Part shown: positions 1 through 8,738 of the stretch, piece by piece
Layout of the letters: each line of letters starts with the position of its first letter
Position numbering within the stretch: position 1 is the stretch's first letter
Origin: SURF-32 sp964648365
Lineage (GTDB): Bacteria; Planctomycetota; Phycisphaerae; UBA1845
Assembly: GCA_964648365.1 (NCBI GenBank)
Contig: CAZYLK010000024.1
Span: forward strand, 1 to 47,634
DNA: 47,634 nt
Reading direction: 5' to 3'
Notes under the pieces: generated by a model
The model's database searches: none
What the model saw: only the letters and a program-made list of their open reading frames with translations
What the model was told of the DNA's origin: nothing
Program-made: the position numbers and the translations under genes

Positions 1-1289
1 ACGGTCACGGCCGAGAAGGCCGCGGCGGCGACGACGACGATTCCGCCTGCGAGGGTGCGACGCCACGCCGCACACGGCGCGTCGCCATCCTGACCACCGG
101 CACTGCCGTCCGGCGATGAGCCAGCCGACCGGGCGTCGGCACGATCGTCGCCGGGAGACGGGTCGCGCCTGCGCCCGCAGATCCAATCTGCGAGCCACCA
201 GACCACCGCCACGTAGATTCCGACCATCGGCAGATAGGCGAACCGATCCGCCATCGCCTGTCGCCCCACCTGCACCAGCCCGATCATCGGAACCAGCGAT
301 CCGAGGAAGATCGACCAGCCGACGAAGAGGTACGGCCGGCGCTTCACCTGAAGCAGCGCCGCCAGTGAGATGAGCACCAGCACGCCGACCGACGTCCAGA
401 ACGCCCACGCCGGATACGGGTCGGCCGCCAGCCCGGGATAGGGATAGAACGGCGTCAGATTCGCCGGCCAGACGGCGTGCAGCAGATACCGGCCGTAGGC
501 GATGCAGGCATGAGTCACACGCGTGCCGAGGGGGATCAGGCCGAAACTCGTTGCTGCCCCGGCCGCCGATTGCGTATGAATGGTCACCGCACAGGCGATG
601 CCCGAGAGCACCAGCAGCGGCACTTTCTCCACCACCGCCCGGACGCCCAGTCGCCGCAGCGGCCAGCCGTCCAGCAGCAGCAGGACAAAGGGCGTCGTGA
701 CTGCCAGCGGCTTGCTCGCCAGCGCGCAGGCGTGCGCCAGACAAACCAGCGCGTACGCAACGAACGATGGCCGCCGCGCCGCGCTGACGTGGGCGTGGAG
801 CGTGAGCAGAATGAACATCATGCACAGGATGTTCTTCCGCTCCGAAATCCACGCGACCGACTCGACGTTGACCGGATGAACTGCGAAGAGCAATGCGACG
901 GCGGCCGAGCGCCAGACGCAGCCCGTCATCCGCTGGAGCAGCAGCACGAGCAGCACCACGTTGGTGGCGTGAACGAGGATGCTCACCACGTGGTGACCGG
1001 TTGGCGATTCGAGGCCGAAGAGACGCACGTCGACGGCATGGGACAACCACGTCAGCGGATGCCAGTTGCCCGCATACGGCTCGGAGAACGCCCACCGCAC
1101 CGTTTCGAACGACAGCGGGGCAAGGTGCGGGTTATTCAGCAGGTAGGTCGGGTCGTCGTAGACGAAGTCGCCCCGGATCGACGAGAGGTAGACGACGACG
1201 CTGACCACGGCGAGCAGCACTGCCGGGAGCAGGACGGGTCGCAAAGCCGGATGAGGCGAAGCAGGACGCGGTTCGGCGGCGGTCGTCAC
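1..1289 (-). CDS. TPR-type membrane glycosyltransferase (Tmtc/PMT-like), C-terminus cut by window edge
   Basis: An open frame runs from a GTG at 1289 to the left edge with no stop. It has an N-terminal membrane helix, then YDDPTYLLNNPH, NWHPLTWLSH, LFG, GHH, LFAVHPVNVESVAW and SERKN. This string is typical of the multi-spanning glycosyltransferases of the O-mannosyltransferase clan that carry TPR repeats at the C-terminus. The DD pair after the first helix matches the catalytic acidic pair of GT-C enzymes. Several further hydrophobic segments follow (for example VLVLISLAALL), then a hydrophilic, Gly/Asp/Ala-rich stretch and another helix at the edge. The TPR part would lie outside the window. 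Family recognition is firm; substrate and acceptor are unknown. The start is the first plausible one and has no strong ribosome site. Confidence 0.8.
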   Translation of the reverse strand, partial: MTTAAEPRPASPHPALRPVLLPAVLLAVVSVVVYLSSIRGDFVYDDPTYLLNNPHLAPLSFETVRWAFSEPYAGNWHPLTWLSHAVDVRLFGLESPTGHHVVSILVHATNVVLLVLLLQRMTGCVWRSAAVALLFAVHPVNVESVAWISERKNILCMMFILLTLHAHVSAARRPSFVAYALVCLAHACALASKPLAVTTPFVLLLLDGWPLRRLGVRAVVEKVPLLVLSGIACAVTIHTQSAAGAATSFGLIPLGTRVTHACIAYGRYLLHAVWPANLTPFYPYPGLAADPYPAWAFWTSVGVLVLISLAALLQVKRRPYLFVGWSIFLGSLVPMIGLVQVGRQAMADRFAYLPMVGIYVAVVWWLADWICGRRRDPSPGDDRADARSAGSSPDGSAGGQDGDAPCAAWRRTLAGGIVVVAAAAFSAVT

Positions 1290-1338
1290 GAGGCGGATTC
1301 TAGGCGGGCGGCGGGGCGCGAGCAAAACCGGCCAGCGG

Positions 1339-1911
1339 CTATCGGTCGCCGTCGGAACCCACGCGCGTGAGTGCGGCCCATTCGAGATGGACGTCAATGG
1401 GCGGGCCGGCAGTGACGCCGGATACGCGGCAGAGCAGGCGCCCGCTGACGCTCTCCGCGTCGGCGAACGCATCGATCAGGTCCGCGTAGTCGTCGCCCGG
1501 CCACGGGTCCGGGTTGCAGTAGAGGTAGGCGCGTTCAAGCCGGCCGCGGCACGAGCGGTTAAAGCATGGGATCGCCGACGCGTCGGCGACGGACGCCGCC
1601 GGCGCTGCCGCCGGAACGCCCCCCCCCGAGTCGCCGCCGTCCAGCCCCGGCCCCCGGCAGGACACGTCCAACCACACGCGGGCACAGACATCCCGCAAGG
1701 CCGACGGCGGTTCAAGCGCGCTCCAGGTGTCCGAGAACATCACATCAGTAGAGCGATCGCCGGAAGATGCGTATCCGTCCCCCCCCCACGCGAGCGGGCC
1801 ATCCAGGCTCGCCGGTTGCAGCACCGGAGGCCCGGCCACGACCTGACCGGCCGCGGCAACGAGCGCGATCAGGGCGATGCGCGATCGAAACTGTACTGTG
1901 AGAAGCTCCAT
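1339..1911 (-). CDS. hypothetical exported protein with two G9 tracts
   Basis: About 190 residues. The chosen ATG at 1911 gives MELL followed by Arg residues, a hydrophobic core (ALIALVAAAG) and a possible cleavage site after VVA, so it is probably exported. A TTG seven codons upstream is an alternative. The rest is Asp/Gly/Ala-rich with six to eight scattered Cys (CARVWLDVSC, CFNRSC, YLYCNPD, LLCRV), which suggests disulfides outside the cytoplasm. No family recognised. Oddity: the coding strand has two runs of nine G (plus-strand C runs at 1619-1627 and 1789-1797) in one short gene. It lies just upstream of the glycosyltransferase on the same strand, 49 bases apart, so they may be co-transcribed. 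Confidence 0.5.
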   Translation of the reverse strand: MELLTVQFRSRIALIALVAAAGQVVAGPPVLQPASLDGPLAWGGDGYASSGDRSTDVMFSDTWSALEPPSALRDVCARVWLDVSCRGPGLDGGDSGGGVPAAAPAASVADASAIPCFNRSCRGRLERAYLYCNPDPWPGDDYADLIDAFADAESVSGRLLCRVSGVTAGPPIDVHLEWAALTRVGSDGDR

Positions 1912-2071
1912 CAACACGGCAGGCAGGCCCAACCACCCCGCGGCACGATCGTCTCAGCCACTCTAGTCATGAACAAAGCACGACTCAAGCGGCAGACATG
2001 CGGTTTGTTCCGCGCTCTTGAATCGCCACGACACCTCCCGCGGCGCAAGCGACGGGGCCGATAAACGCGCC

Positions 2072-3475
2072 TCAGCGCGAGCAATGGGTCATCAACTCCA
2101 CGCGCCGATCCGCCGTGTGTTCAGCCGGTGCGAAAAACACGAGCATGGACAGATCTTCGTCGATGTCGCGGAAGCGATGCTCCTTCTGCCGCTGTACGAA
2201 CACGACCGATCCGGGCCGCACGTCCATGAACTCGTCCTCGATCTGCAACCGGCCGCGACCGCGCAGCACGCAGTACACCTCATCCTCGTGGTGCGGTCGC
2301 TGCATGTCCGGTTCGCCCCTGGCGAGTTCGTAAAGGCCGACGCTCATCGACGATTCGCGCAAGAACTCCAGATAGGGTCGCCCCTGCGACACACGTAGAT
2401 GACGTAACTGCTCCAGGTCGAAGGCCGCATCGAGGAGCGCGAGCGGCCGGCCATCGTCGTTGAGGTCCACGGGCGACACGGCCTTGCGCTCCGCGGACAT
2501 CACCGCCGTCGTCGCAGGATCATCGACCGGCGTCGGTCGGGAGGGCGCGGGTTGCGCCGCCTGCCGCGAGCGCGTCAGCGTGATGATCGCCACGCTGGCA
2601 ATGATCACGCCGGCCGCGATGATCACGCGACCGTTGATCGCCTCATTCGCCAGCGCCGCCCCCAGCAGGATGGCCACGGCCGGGTTCACATAGGCATAGG
2701 TCGCGACGCGGGCCGGCGTAGTGACGCGGAGCAACCAGGTGTATGCGCTGAGCGCGAGGATCGACCCGAAAAGCGACAGATAGGCGACCGCCATCCACGA
2801 CCGAGCCGACACCTCCACGAGTCTGAACCGGCCCCACTCGCCCATGACCGTTGCGATGATGAAGAACGCCACGCCCGCGGCGATCATCTCCATGGCGGCC
2901 GCGAGGAAGAGCGACTTCGGCAGCGCCGCCTTCCGCGAGTGCAACGAACCTGTCGCCCAGAAGGCACACGCGGCGAGCAACGCGATCGTCCCGCCCAGGT
3001 GAATAGGCTCGCCGCCGACATCCGACGGCATGCGCAGAATCAGCACGCCGACCAGCCCGAGAATGACGCCCAGCACGATGCCGCGCGACGGCCGCGCCCC
3101 GCGAAACGCCAGCCAGTCGAGCAGCACCATCCACATCGGCACCGTGGCGATCATCAACGCCGCCAGCCCGGACGGTACGTACTGCTCGGACCAAGTGACC
3201 AGCCCGTTGCCGCCGACGAGCATGAGCAGCCCGACGACGGCCGCGGCCCGCCAGTGCTCCCAGGTCGGTCGGTCGCCGCCGCGCAGCCGGCACGCGGCGT
3301 ACAGCAGCAGTCCCGCCGACAGCATCCGCATCCCCGCCATGAGGAAAGGCGGAATCGTCTCGATCGCGAACCGGATCCCGAGGTAGGTCGAGCCCCACAC
3401 GACGTACACGGTCGCGAAGGCCAGCAACAGCAGCACCGTCGACGTGCGCGACCCGGACGAACCTTGCGGATCCAT
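2072..3475 (-). CDS. EamA/DMT-family transporter fused to a C-terminal cupin
   Basis: 467 residues. Residues about 10-285 hold two EamA (drug/metabolite transporter) repeats, ten hydrophobic segments in all, with typical WGSTYLGIRFAI and YVNPAVAILLG signatures, so this is an inner-membrane exporter of small metabolites. After a hydrophilic linker (about 290-345) comes a complete cupin barrel: HHEDEVYCVLRGRG is motif 1 (two His, one Glu) and PGSVVFVQRQKEH is motif 2 with the third His. The start is set by AAGGAG six bases before the ATG at 3475; the in-frame ATG at 3496 has no such site. The gene is divergent from a MocR regulator 118 bases away, a common arrangement in which the regulator controls the exporter. 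The fusion to a cupin is unusual and suggests ligand sensing or binding on the cytoplasmic side (inference). Confidence 0.88.
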   Translation of the reverse strand: MDPQGSSGSRTSTVLLLLAFATVYVVWGSTYLGIRFAIETIPPFLMAGMRMLSAGLLLYAACRLRGGDRPTWEHWRAAAVVGLLMLVGGNGLVTWSEQYVPSGLAALMIATVPMWMVLLDWLAFRGARPSRGIVLGVILGLVGVLILRMPSDVGGEPIHLGGTIALLAACAFWATGSLHSRKAALPKSLFLAAAMEMIAAGVAFFIIATVMGEWGRFRLVEVSARSWMAVAYLSLFGSILALSAYTWLLRVTTPARVATYAYVNPAVAILLGAALANEAINGRVIIAAGVIIASVAIITLTRSRQAAQPAPSRPTPVDDPATTAVMSAERKAVSPVDLNDDGRPLALLDAAFDLEQLRHLRVSQGRPYLEFLRESSMSVGLYELARGEPDMQRPHHEDEVYCVLRGRGRLQIEDEFMDVRPGSVVFVQRQKEHRFRDIDEDLSMLVFFAPAEHTADRRVELMTHCSR

Positions 3476-3557
3476 AAAGAGCTCCTTGCGTCCCATGACT
3501 CGAGCGTACGCACCGGACCGGCCGCTCGCGACCGGAAACGGGGCGCCGAAACCCCGG

Positions 3558-3585
3558 TTGACAATCGCCGGACATTTGTTACACT
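3558..3585 (+). promoter_or_regulatory. promoter of the MocR-type gene, predicted leaderless
   Basis: TTGACA (3558-3563), a 16-base spacer and TACACT (3580-3585). The ATG of the downstream gene lies only eight bases after the -10 box, so the expected transcript starts at or within one or two bases of the start codon. No Shine-Dalgarno sequence is present. Confidence 0.65.
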
Positions 3586-3593
3586 ACAAAACG

Positions 3594-4919
3594 ATGTTAG
3601 AGACAGTACAAAATTATATCCGCGGACGCGGCGCTGTCAACGTCGCTGCGAGCATCGAGCAGGCCGTCCGGGAGGGCGCGATGGTCTCCGGCCAGCGGCT
3701 GCCCACGGTGCGGGAACTCGCCCAGGCGCTGGGGATCAGCCCGACGACCGTCGCGGCCGCCTACCGGTCGCTGCAATCGCGCGGCGTGATCGTCTCCCAG
3801 GGACGGCGGGGCACCCGCATCGCCCACCGACCCGTCATGCAGACGGCGCCGGCCTTCCGCCCCCCCCCCGGAGCGCGCGTCCTGTGGGACGGCAATCCCG
3901 ACCCCGCCCTGCTTCCCTCGATGCGGCAGGCGCTGGCCGCGATCGACCCGACCCCGCGTCTGTACGGCGGCGATCTGCATCACGGACCGTTCGTGGATCT
4001 GATGGCGCGCTACATGCGTGACGCGGGTGTGCAGGTGGGTGAGTTGTGCGTCGTCAATGGCGCGATGGACGGCATCGAGCGCGTCTTCGCCGAGCGGCTG
4101 AAGCCCGGCGACAAGGTCATCGTGGAAGACCCCGGCTTCGGCAACATCTATGAACTGGCGATGTCGCGCGGCCTGGCGCTGGTTCCCGTAACGCTGGACG
4201 ACGACGGCGTGTTGCCGGAATCGCTGGAAAAAGCCTGCGCCGGCGGCGCGGACGCCATGGTGATCATCCCCCGCGCCCAGAATCCGACCGGGGCCGCCAT
4301 GCCCCCGGAACGGGCGGCCGAACTTATCGCAATTCTGGATCGACATCCCGACGTGCTCGTCATCGAGGACGATCACGCCGGCTGGATCCTCGACTGCGCG
4401 CTGCACGGCCTTCACCACGGGCGGCGACGGTTCGCTCACATCCGGTCGTTGTCGAAGGCCTTCAATCCGGACTTCCGGCTGGCCGTGATGACCGGGGACG
4501 ACCAGACGATGCGCCGCGTGCTCGACCGGCTGCTGGTCGGGGAGCGATGGGTCAGCCATATCCTCCAGCGGGCGGCGGCCGCGATGCTGTCAGATGACGG
4601 CGTGATGGGCGCGCTGCGCGAGGCGGCGGAAACCTACGCGGGACGACGTGAGGCGCTGGTCGGTGCGCTGCGGGAAAACGGCTTTCATCCGACCGGCCGC
4701 TGCGGCTACAACGTGTGGATACCCCTCCCGGAGGAATCACCCGCGGTCGCGGGGCTGCTGTCACGCGGATGGGCCGTCGCAGCCGGCGAGCGGTTCCGGC
4801 TTAACAGCCCCCCCGCCATTCGGATCACGGCCGCCACGCTCCAGCCGGCGGAGGCGGCACTGCTCGCGAAGGATCTCGCCGAGTGCCTCAAACCCGACCG
4901 CACCTGCCCGGCCGTATGA
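3594..4919 (+). CDS. MocR/PdxR-type regulator (GntR HTH + aminotransferase domain)
   Basis: 441 residues. Residues 5-75 are a GntR winged helix (LPTVRELAQALGISPTTVAAAYRSL); residues about 95-430 are a PLP fold-type I aminotransferase domain with NPTG at 230-233, EDD at 258-260 and the PLP-binding lysine at 288 in SLSKAF. Proteins of this build are transcription regulators that sense PLP or an amino compound. The divergent EamA-cupin gene is the likely target. The ATG at 3594 is preferred over an ORF start 50 codons upstream because the extra residues match nothing and the promoter lies inside them. Plus-strand C10 at 3860-3869 encodes RPPPG in the linker between the domains. Confidence 0.9.
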   Translation: MLETVQNYIRGRGAVNVAASIEQAVREGAMVSGQRLPTVRELAQALGISPTTVAAAYRSLQSRGVIVSQGRRGTRIAHRPVMQTAPAFRPPPGARVLWDGNPDPALLPSMRQALAAIDPTPRLYGGDLHHGPFVDLMARYMRDAGVQVGELCVVNGAMDGIERVFAERLKPGDKVIVEDPGFGNIYELAMSRGLALVPVTLDDDGVLPESLEKACAGGADAMVIIPRAQNPTGAAMPPERAAELIAILDRHPDVLVIEDDHAGWILDCALHGLHHGRRRFAHIRSLSKAFNPDFRLAVMTGDDQTMRRVLDRLLVGERWVSHILQRAAAAMLSDDGVMGALREAAETYAGRREALVGALRENGFHPTGRCGYNVWIPLPEESPAVAGLLSRGWAVAAGERFRLNSPPAIRITAATLQPAEAALLAKDLAECLKPDRTCPAV

Positions 4920-5017
4920 CCGGACGTTCCGTCGCTGCGCGAATTGTGATCGGACCCTGCGGGCATCCGCAACGCGCGCGAACCTGACAGCGCCCGTCCG
5001 CTCCCGCCGATACGTTT

Positions 5018-5028
5018 AACAGCCTGTT
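5018..5028. repeat. AACAGCCTGTT palindrome, copy 1
   Basis: An 11-base inverted repeat with a one-base centre, in the spacer before the GT87 gene. The same 11-mer recurs at 38237-38247 as one end of a MITE-like element. The two share TAACAGCCTGTTG, and the sequence beyond differs. Confidence 0.6.
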
Positions 5029-5077
5029 GCAGGATATGTCAGCCCCGCGCTGCCGCGGGCCGGAGAGCGGACCAGCC

Positions 5078-6451
5078 ATGCCAGCCGATGCACCGATCAC
5101 GTTACAGCCTGCGGCGCCGTGGGAGCGGAAGCTCGCGGCGGTCGCGGCGTTCATCACACCCACGCGCGTCCGAACCTATCCCGCCGCCGTCGGCGCGGCC
5201 GTACTCGTGATGTGGATCGGCAGCCTCACGCTGGGTCCGGGAATCACGGACGTAACGTCCAACATCATCGGCGGCGACTTCGCCGCTTTCTACACGGCAG
5301 GGCGCTTCTACCTCGACGGCCGCACCGCCGAACTCTATGACCTCGTCGCCCAGCGGGACTACCAGGCGGAACTGGTCGCGCCGGCGATCACCATGGAAAT
5401 CCATCCCTACGTGAACCCGCCCTTCACGGTGCTGATGTACGCGCCGTTTGCGATCCCCGGATATCTCACGGCGCTGACGTGGTGGTGGAGCGCGGCGCTG
5501 GCGGCCATGCTGATCTCGCTGAAGTCGCTCCGGCGCGAGTTACTCCCCGCCGGGACCATCTCGCTGTGGCGACTGACTGCGGCGGCATTTCTGTTCTTTC
5601 CAACCATCATGTGCTTCGTGTACGGGCAAAACACAGCGCTGACCCTGCTGCTGTACGCCATGGGCTACGTCTGGCTGCGGCGAGGATGGGACGGCAAGGC
5701 CGGCTTTGCGCTCGGACTGCTGTTCTACAAGCCGCAGTTAATGATCGCCGTGGGCATCGTGCTGCTCGTGAAGGGCCGCTGGAAGGCGCTGGCGGGCGTC
5801 GCGGCGGGCGTGGCGACGTGGTCGACGTTGGGCTTCCTGATCCTGCCCGAGTCGATGGCCGAATACGCCGCGATCAGCCCGAAGCTGTTCAACTTCCTGC
5901 GCGGAACGACTGAGACGTTCGGCCTGGAAACGAACTACCCGTCGTGGGGCTTGCACAGCTTCTTCGGCTTCTCGCTGCTGCTGTTGGACGGGATCTCGAT
6001 GCAGGCCGCGAACGTGCTGGCCATCGCACTAAGTGGCGGCAGCGCCCTGGCCGTGGCGCTGGCGTGGCGCCGCACGGCGTGGAACGCCGGTTCCAAGCAG
6101 TGGGATCTGATGATGGCGGCCACCCTGGCGATCGGCCTGCTCATCAGCCCGCACCTGTTCATGTACGACCTGATGCTGCTGGTGCTGCCGATGTTCATCG
6201 TCATCGCCGTCCTCTGGCGGCGGGGCAGCGACGTGCTGCTCGATGGCGGACCGGTGCTGGCCACGACCGGCCTGCTCTATGCGGCCTGCTTCGTCAGCAG
6301 CATCATCGCCAAGATCATGTGGGACATCAGCCAGGGGCTCGGTCTGCCACGTTTCTCCATTCAGATCAGCATCTTCGCGGTGGTCGCCTGGGTCTGGTGC
6401 GTCTACCGCAAGGCACACACGCCGTCGGACGCGGGCAACGTGGCAGCTTGA
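5078..6451 (+). CDS. GT87-type polyprenyl-phosphate mannosyltransferase-like membrane protein (DUF2029)
   Basis: 457 residues from the ATG at 5078 (GGAGAG ten bases upstream); TTG 5027 and ATG 5036 are in-frame alternatives. A first membrane helix (VGAAVLVMWIGSLTLG) is followed by GGDFAAFYTAGRFYLDG and the NPPF motif, both typical of the GT87 family, then about nine more helices. Family members transfer mannose from a polyprenyl phosphate to lipid-linked glycans on the outer face of the cytoplasmic membrane. YGQNTALTLLLYAMG and YKPQLMI also fit the family. The next gene, a membrane phosphatase-fold enzyme, starts 26 bases after the stop, so the two probably act in envelope glycan or lipid modification. 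The acceptor is unknown. Confidence 0.85.
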   Translation: MPADAPITLQPAAPWERKLAAVAAFITPTRVRTYPAAVGAAVLVMWIGSLTLGPGITDVTSNIIGGDFAAFYTAGRFYLDGRTAELYDLVAQRDYQAELVAPAITMEIHPYVNPPFTVLMYAPFAIPGYLTALTWWWSAALAAMLISLKSLRRELLPAGTISLWRLTAAAFLFFPTIMCFVYGQNTALTLLLYAMGYVWLRRGWDGKAGFALGLLFYKPQLMIAVGIVLLVKGRWKALAGVAAGVATWSTLGFLILPESMAEYAAISPKLFNFLRGTTETFGLETNYPSWGLHSFFGFSLLLLDGISMQAANVLAIALSGGSALAVALAWRRTAWNAGSKQWDLMMAATLAIGLLISPHLFMYDLMLLVLPMFIVIAVLWRRGSDVLLDGGPVLATTGLLYAACFVSSIIAKIMWDISQGLGLPRFSIQISIFAVVAWVWCVYRKAHTPSDAGNVAA

Positions 6452-6477
6452 CGGCACTGCGGCGAACGAGGCGGCAC

Positions 6478-8598
6478 ATGGCGGATGCAGGACTGGGAGC
6501 ACGCTTGATCATGACGCCCTCCCGCACCGGCGTACCGTTCGTGTTGCTTACAGCATGGGTCGCCGCGCTGATTGTCGCGCTGGTTGATGCCGGCGCGGCG
6601 ACGCTGATCGAGGGCGGCGGGTTTTCCCTGTTTCACGCGCTCTTGCTGCCCACGGCCGTGATGTTCGCCACGACGTGGACAGCGCTGGTCGTGCTGGCCA
6701 CACTTGCGGCGCATACGGCGCGCGCCTTCGGTGGCGACGCGCGGGCCGGGTGCATCGCTACGGTTGCCGGCGCCGCAGGACTCCGCGTGCTCTGGAGCTT
6801 GCAGTCAATCGCGGTCGGCGGGCCCGCGATCGAGCTGTGGTCAGCCGGGGTCTTGACCGGGATCACAGTCACTGTGTCGGTGTGCATGTACAGAGCATTC
6901 CGCCTTCGCCTCACCGACGATCGGAGCGATTCGGCGCGTCGTGACGGCGACCCGACGAAGTGGCTGGTCGCCCCGGTGCTGCTGTTCTGCGCCGTTGCGT
7001 GGCTGGCGCTGCGTGCTGCAGACCTGGGCACGTGGTGGTGGTCACTGCTGCTGGCCGTGGCGGCGGTTTCCTGTCTGGGCCTGGCTCGCCGCCCGGGACC
7101 ACAATCGCTGCCGGCGCAATCGCAAGAGCATGCGCGGGGGTCGAGGCGAGCCGCAGTCGCGATGTGCGTCAACGTTGTCATCGGCGCTGCCATTCTGCTC
7201 GCGCCCGCGATCCAATGGCGCTATGCGATCATGCCGGAACTCGATACCGGCGTCCGCAACGTCCCCGGCCCGCGTACGATCCTCCTTCTGGTTGTTGACA
7301 CGCTCCGGCCGGATTACCTCTCATGCTACGGATCGAGCAACCCGACGCCCAACATCGACGCCCTGGTGGCGGACGGCGTCCGCTTCGATCGAGCGACGTC
7401 GCCCGGCCCCTGGACCGTTCCCGCAATGAGCTCGATCCTGACCGGCGTTGCCCCGGACGTTCATCGGGCGCTCTACGCGGATTCCACCCTCCCGCCGGAG
7501 TTGCCGACGCTTGCCGCTCGCCTGCATGAGGCCGGGTACACCACCGCTGCGTTCGGCTATAACCCCTTTCTTGCGGCGTCACCGAGTTTTACGCGTGGCT
7601 TCCAGCACGTCCGGCTCATGCTTCCCGCGCCTGCGACTTATTCGGGCTATCTTGCGTCACGGCTGTTCCCGTCGCTCTACGTCACGCGCGCCGCCTCTGA
7701 GAAGATCACGGACTCGGCGCTGACGTGGATCGATGCCCGCCGCAATGCGCCGCTCTTTCTGTGGGTCCACTATTACGATCCGCACCTGCCCTACGAGCCC
7801 CTCCCCGAATGGCGCGGCGCGGCGCCGCTTGACCCGATCGTCGGCGAGCGCTTCGCCGACATGACCGGCGTTCGCACCGGGGACTTGAAACTGACGGCCG
7901 CCCAGCGCGAGGCCGTTCGCGCGCTCTACGCCGCTGAAGTTCGCTGGGTTGATAGCCAAGTCGGACGCCTGATGGACGGACTGCGGCGTGCAGGTCGCTA
8001 TGACGATGCCGCAATCGTCTTCGTCAGCGATCACGGCGAGGAACTGTGGGATCACGGCGGATTCGAGCACGGTCACACCTTCCATCGCGAACTGCTCCAC
8101 GTTCCATTGGCGATCAAAGCACCCGGCTGGGCGGCTGGCGGCGGCGTCGAGTCGCTCGTTGAGACAACGGCGGTCACGCCGACGATTCTGTCGCTGCTGG
8201 ATTCGGTAGACACGTTTGAGCCGGACAAGTTCTCCGCGGAGCCCCTGACAGCCGACAATGGGGGCGCGGAACTACCCGGCCCAACGGGCATCGTCAGCGA
8301 GGGGTTGCTCTACTTTGACGGCGGGTTTGCCGTCACGACGGATCAGTGGAAGTGGACAACGTTTGACGCTGCCGGACGGAATGACTGGTTCGAGCTTCAA
8401 GCCGATCGTTGGGAACGGAGGGGAATGACCACCGTCCCTTCCGACATCGAGGAACGCCTTAGAACGGTGCTGGAGCGCCAACGTGTACGAAGCGAGGCGC
8501 TGCGTGTGCATTACGGCATCACGGAAGGCGCTCGCTCGGGCATCGACCCCCACGGTCGGGCACATCTTCACGCCCTGGGCTACATCGGCGAAGAGTGA
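6478..8598 (+). CDS. membrane-anchored sulfatase-fold hydrolase/transferase with Thr nucleophile
   Basis: 706 residues. Residues 15-250 contain about six membrane helices; the rest is an alkaline-phosphatase-superfamily domain facing the periplasm. Metal-site motifs: VDTLRPDYL (Asp274) and SDHGEELWDHGGFEHGH. The position where sulfatases carry Cys/Ser-x-Pro-x-Arg reads Thr313-Val-Pro-Ala-Met, so it cannot form formylglycine and lacks the Arg. That makes phosphoester or phosphoethanolamine-type chemistry more likely than sulfate ester cleavage (family knowledge plus inference). ATG 6478 has GAGG six bases upstream; ATG 6511 is also possible. It follows the GT87 gene closely. Start of a long in-frame extension into the GT87 gene was rejected as a shadow. 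Confidence 0.82.
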   Translation: MADAGLGARLIMTPSRTGVPFVLLTAWVAALIVALVDAGAATLIEGGGFSLFHALLLPTAVMFATTWTALVVLATLAAHTARAFGGDARAGCIATVAGAAGLRVLWSLQSIAVGGPAIELWSAGVLTGITVTVSVCMYRAFRLRLTDDRSDSARRDGDPTKWLVAPVLLFCAVAWLALRAADLGTWWWSLLLAVAAVSCLGLARRPGPQSLPAQSQEHARGSRRAAVAMCVNVVIGAAILLAPAIQWRYAIMPELDTGVRNVPGPRTILLLVVDTLRPDYLSCYGSSNPTPNIDALVADGVRFDRATSPGPWTVPAMSSILTGVAPDVHRALYADSTLPPELPTLAARLHEAGYTTAAFGYNPFLAASPSFTRGFQHVRLMLPAPATYSGYLASRLFPSLYVTRAASEKITDSALTWIDARRNAPLFLWVHYYDPHLPYEPLPEWRGAAPLDPIVGERFADMTGVRTGDLKLTAAQREAVRALYAAEVRWVDSQVGRLMDGLRRAGRYDDAAIVFVSDHGEELWDHGGFEHGHTFHRELLHVPLAIKAPGWAAGGGVESLVETTAVTPTILSLLDSVDTFEPDKFSAEPLTADNGGAELPGPTGIVSEGLLYFDGGFAVTTDQWKWTTFDAAGRNDWFELQADRWERRGMTTVPSDIEERLRTVLERQRVRSEALRVHYGITEGARSGIDPHGRAHLHALGYIGEE

Positions 8599-8635
8599 CG
8601 GCAGGAGGATGGGGAAGTACGGGAGTAAGGGAACC
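8595..8635 (+). repeat. GGGAGTAAGGG-type G-rich repeat
   Basis: Right after the preceding stop the plus strand reads AGGATGGGGAAGTACGGGAG and continues TAAGGGAACC. The spacer at 21286-21320 carries the same style of sequence on the minus strand (GGGGAAGGGAGTGAGGGAGT). These look like copies of a short genome-dispersed intergenic repeat rather than coding sequence. Confidence 0.4.
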
Positions 8636-8738
8636 GGGCCTCTGTCGTGCTGGAGATCGCGCCGGAGGCGGAACAGCCGGGCGGATGGGCGAGAGGCTCC
8701 GCCGTCGCTGGCGACGCCCTTGTGCGTTCCGCTCGTGC

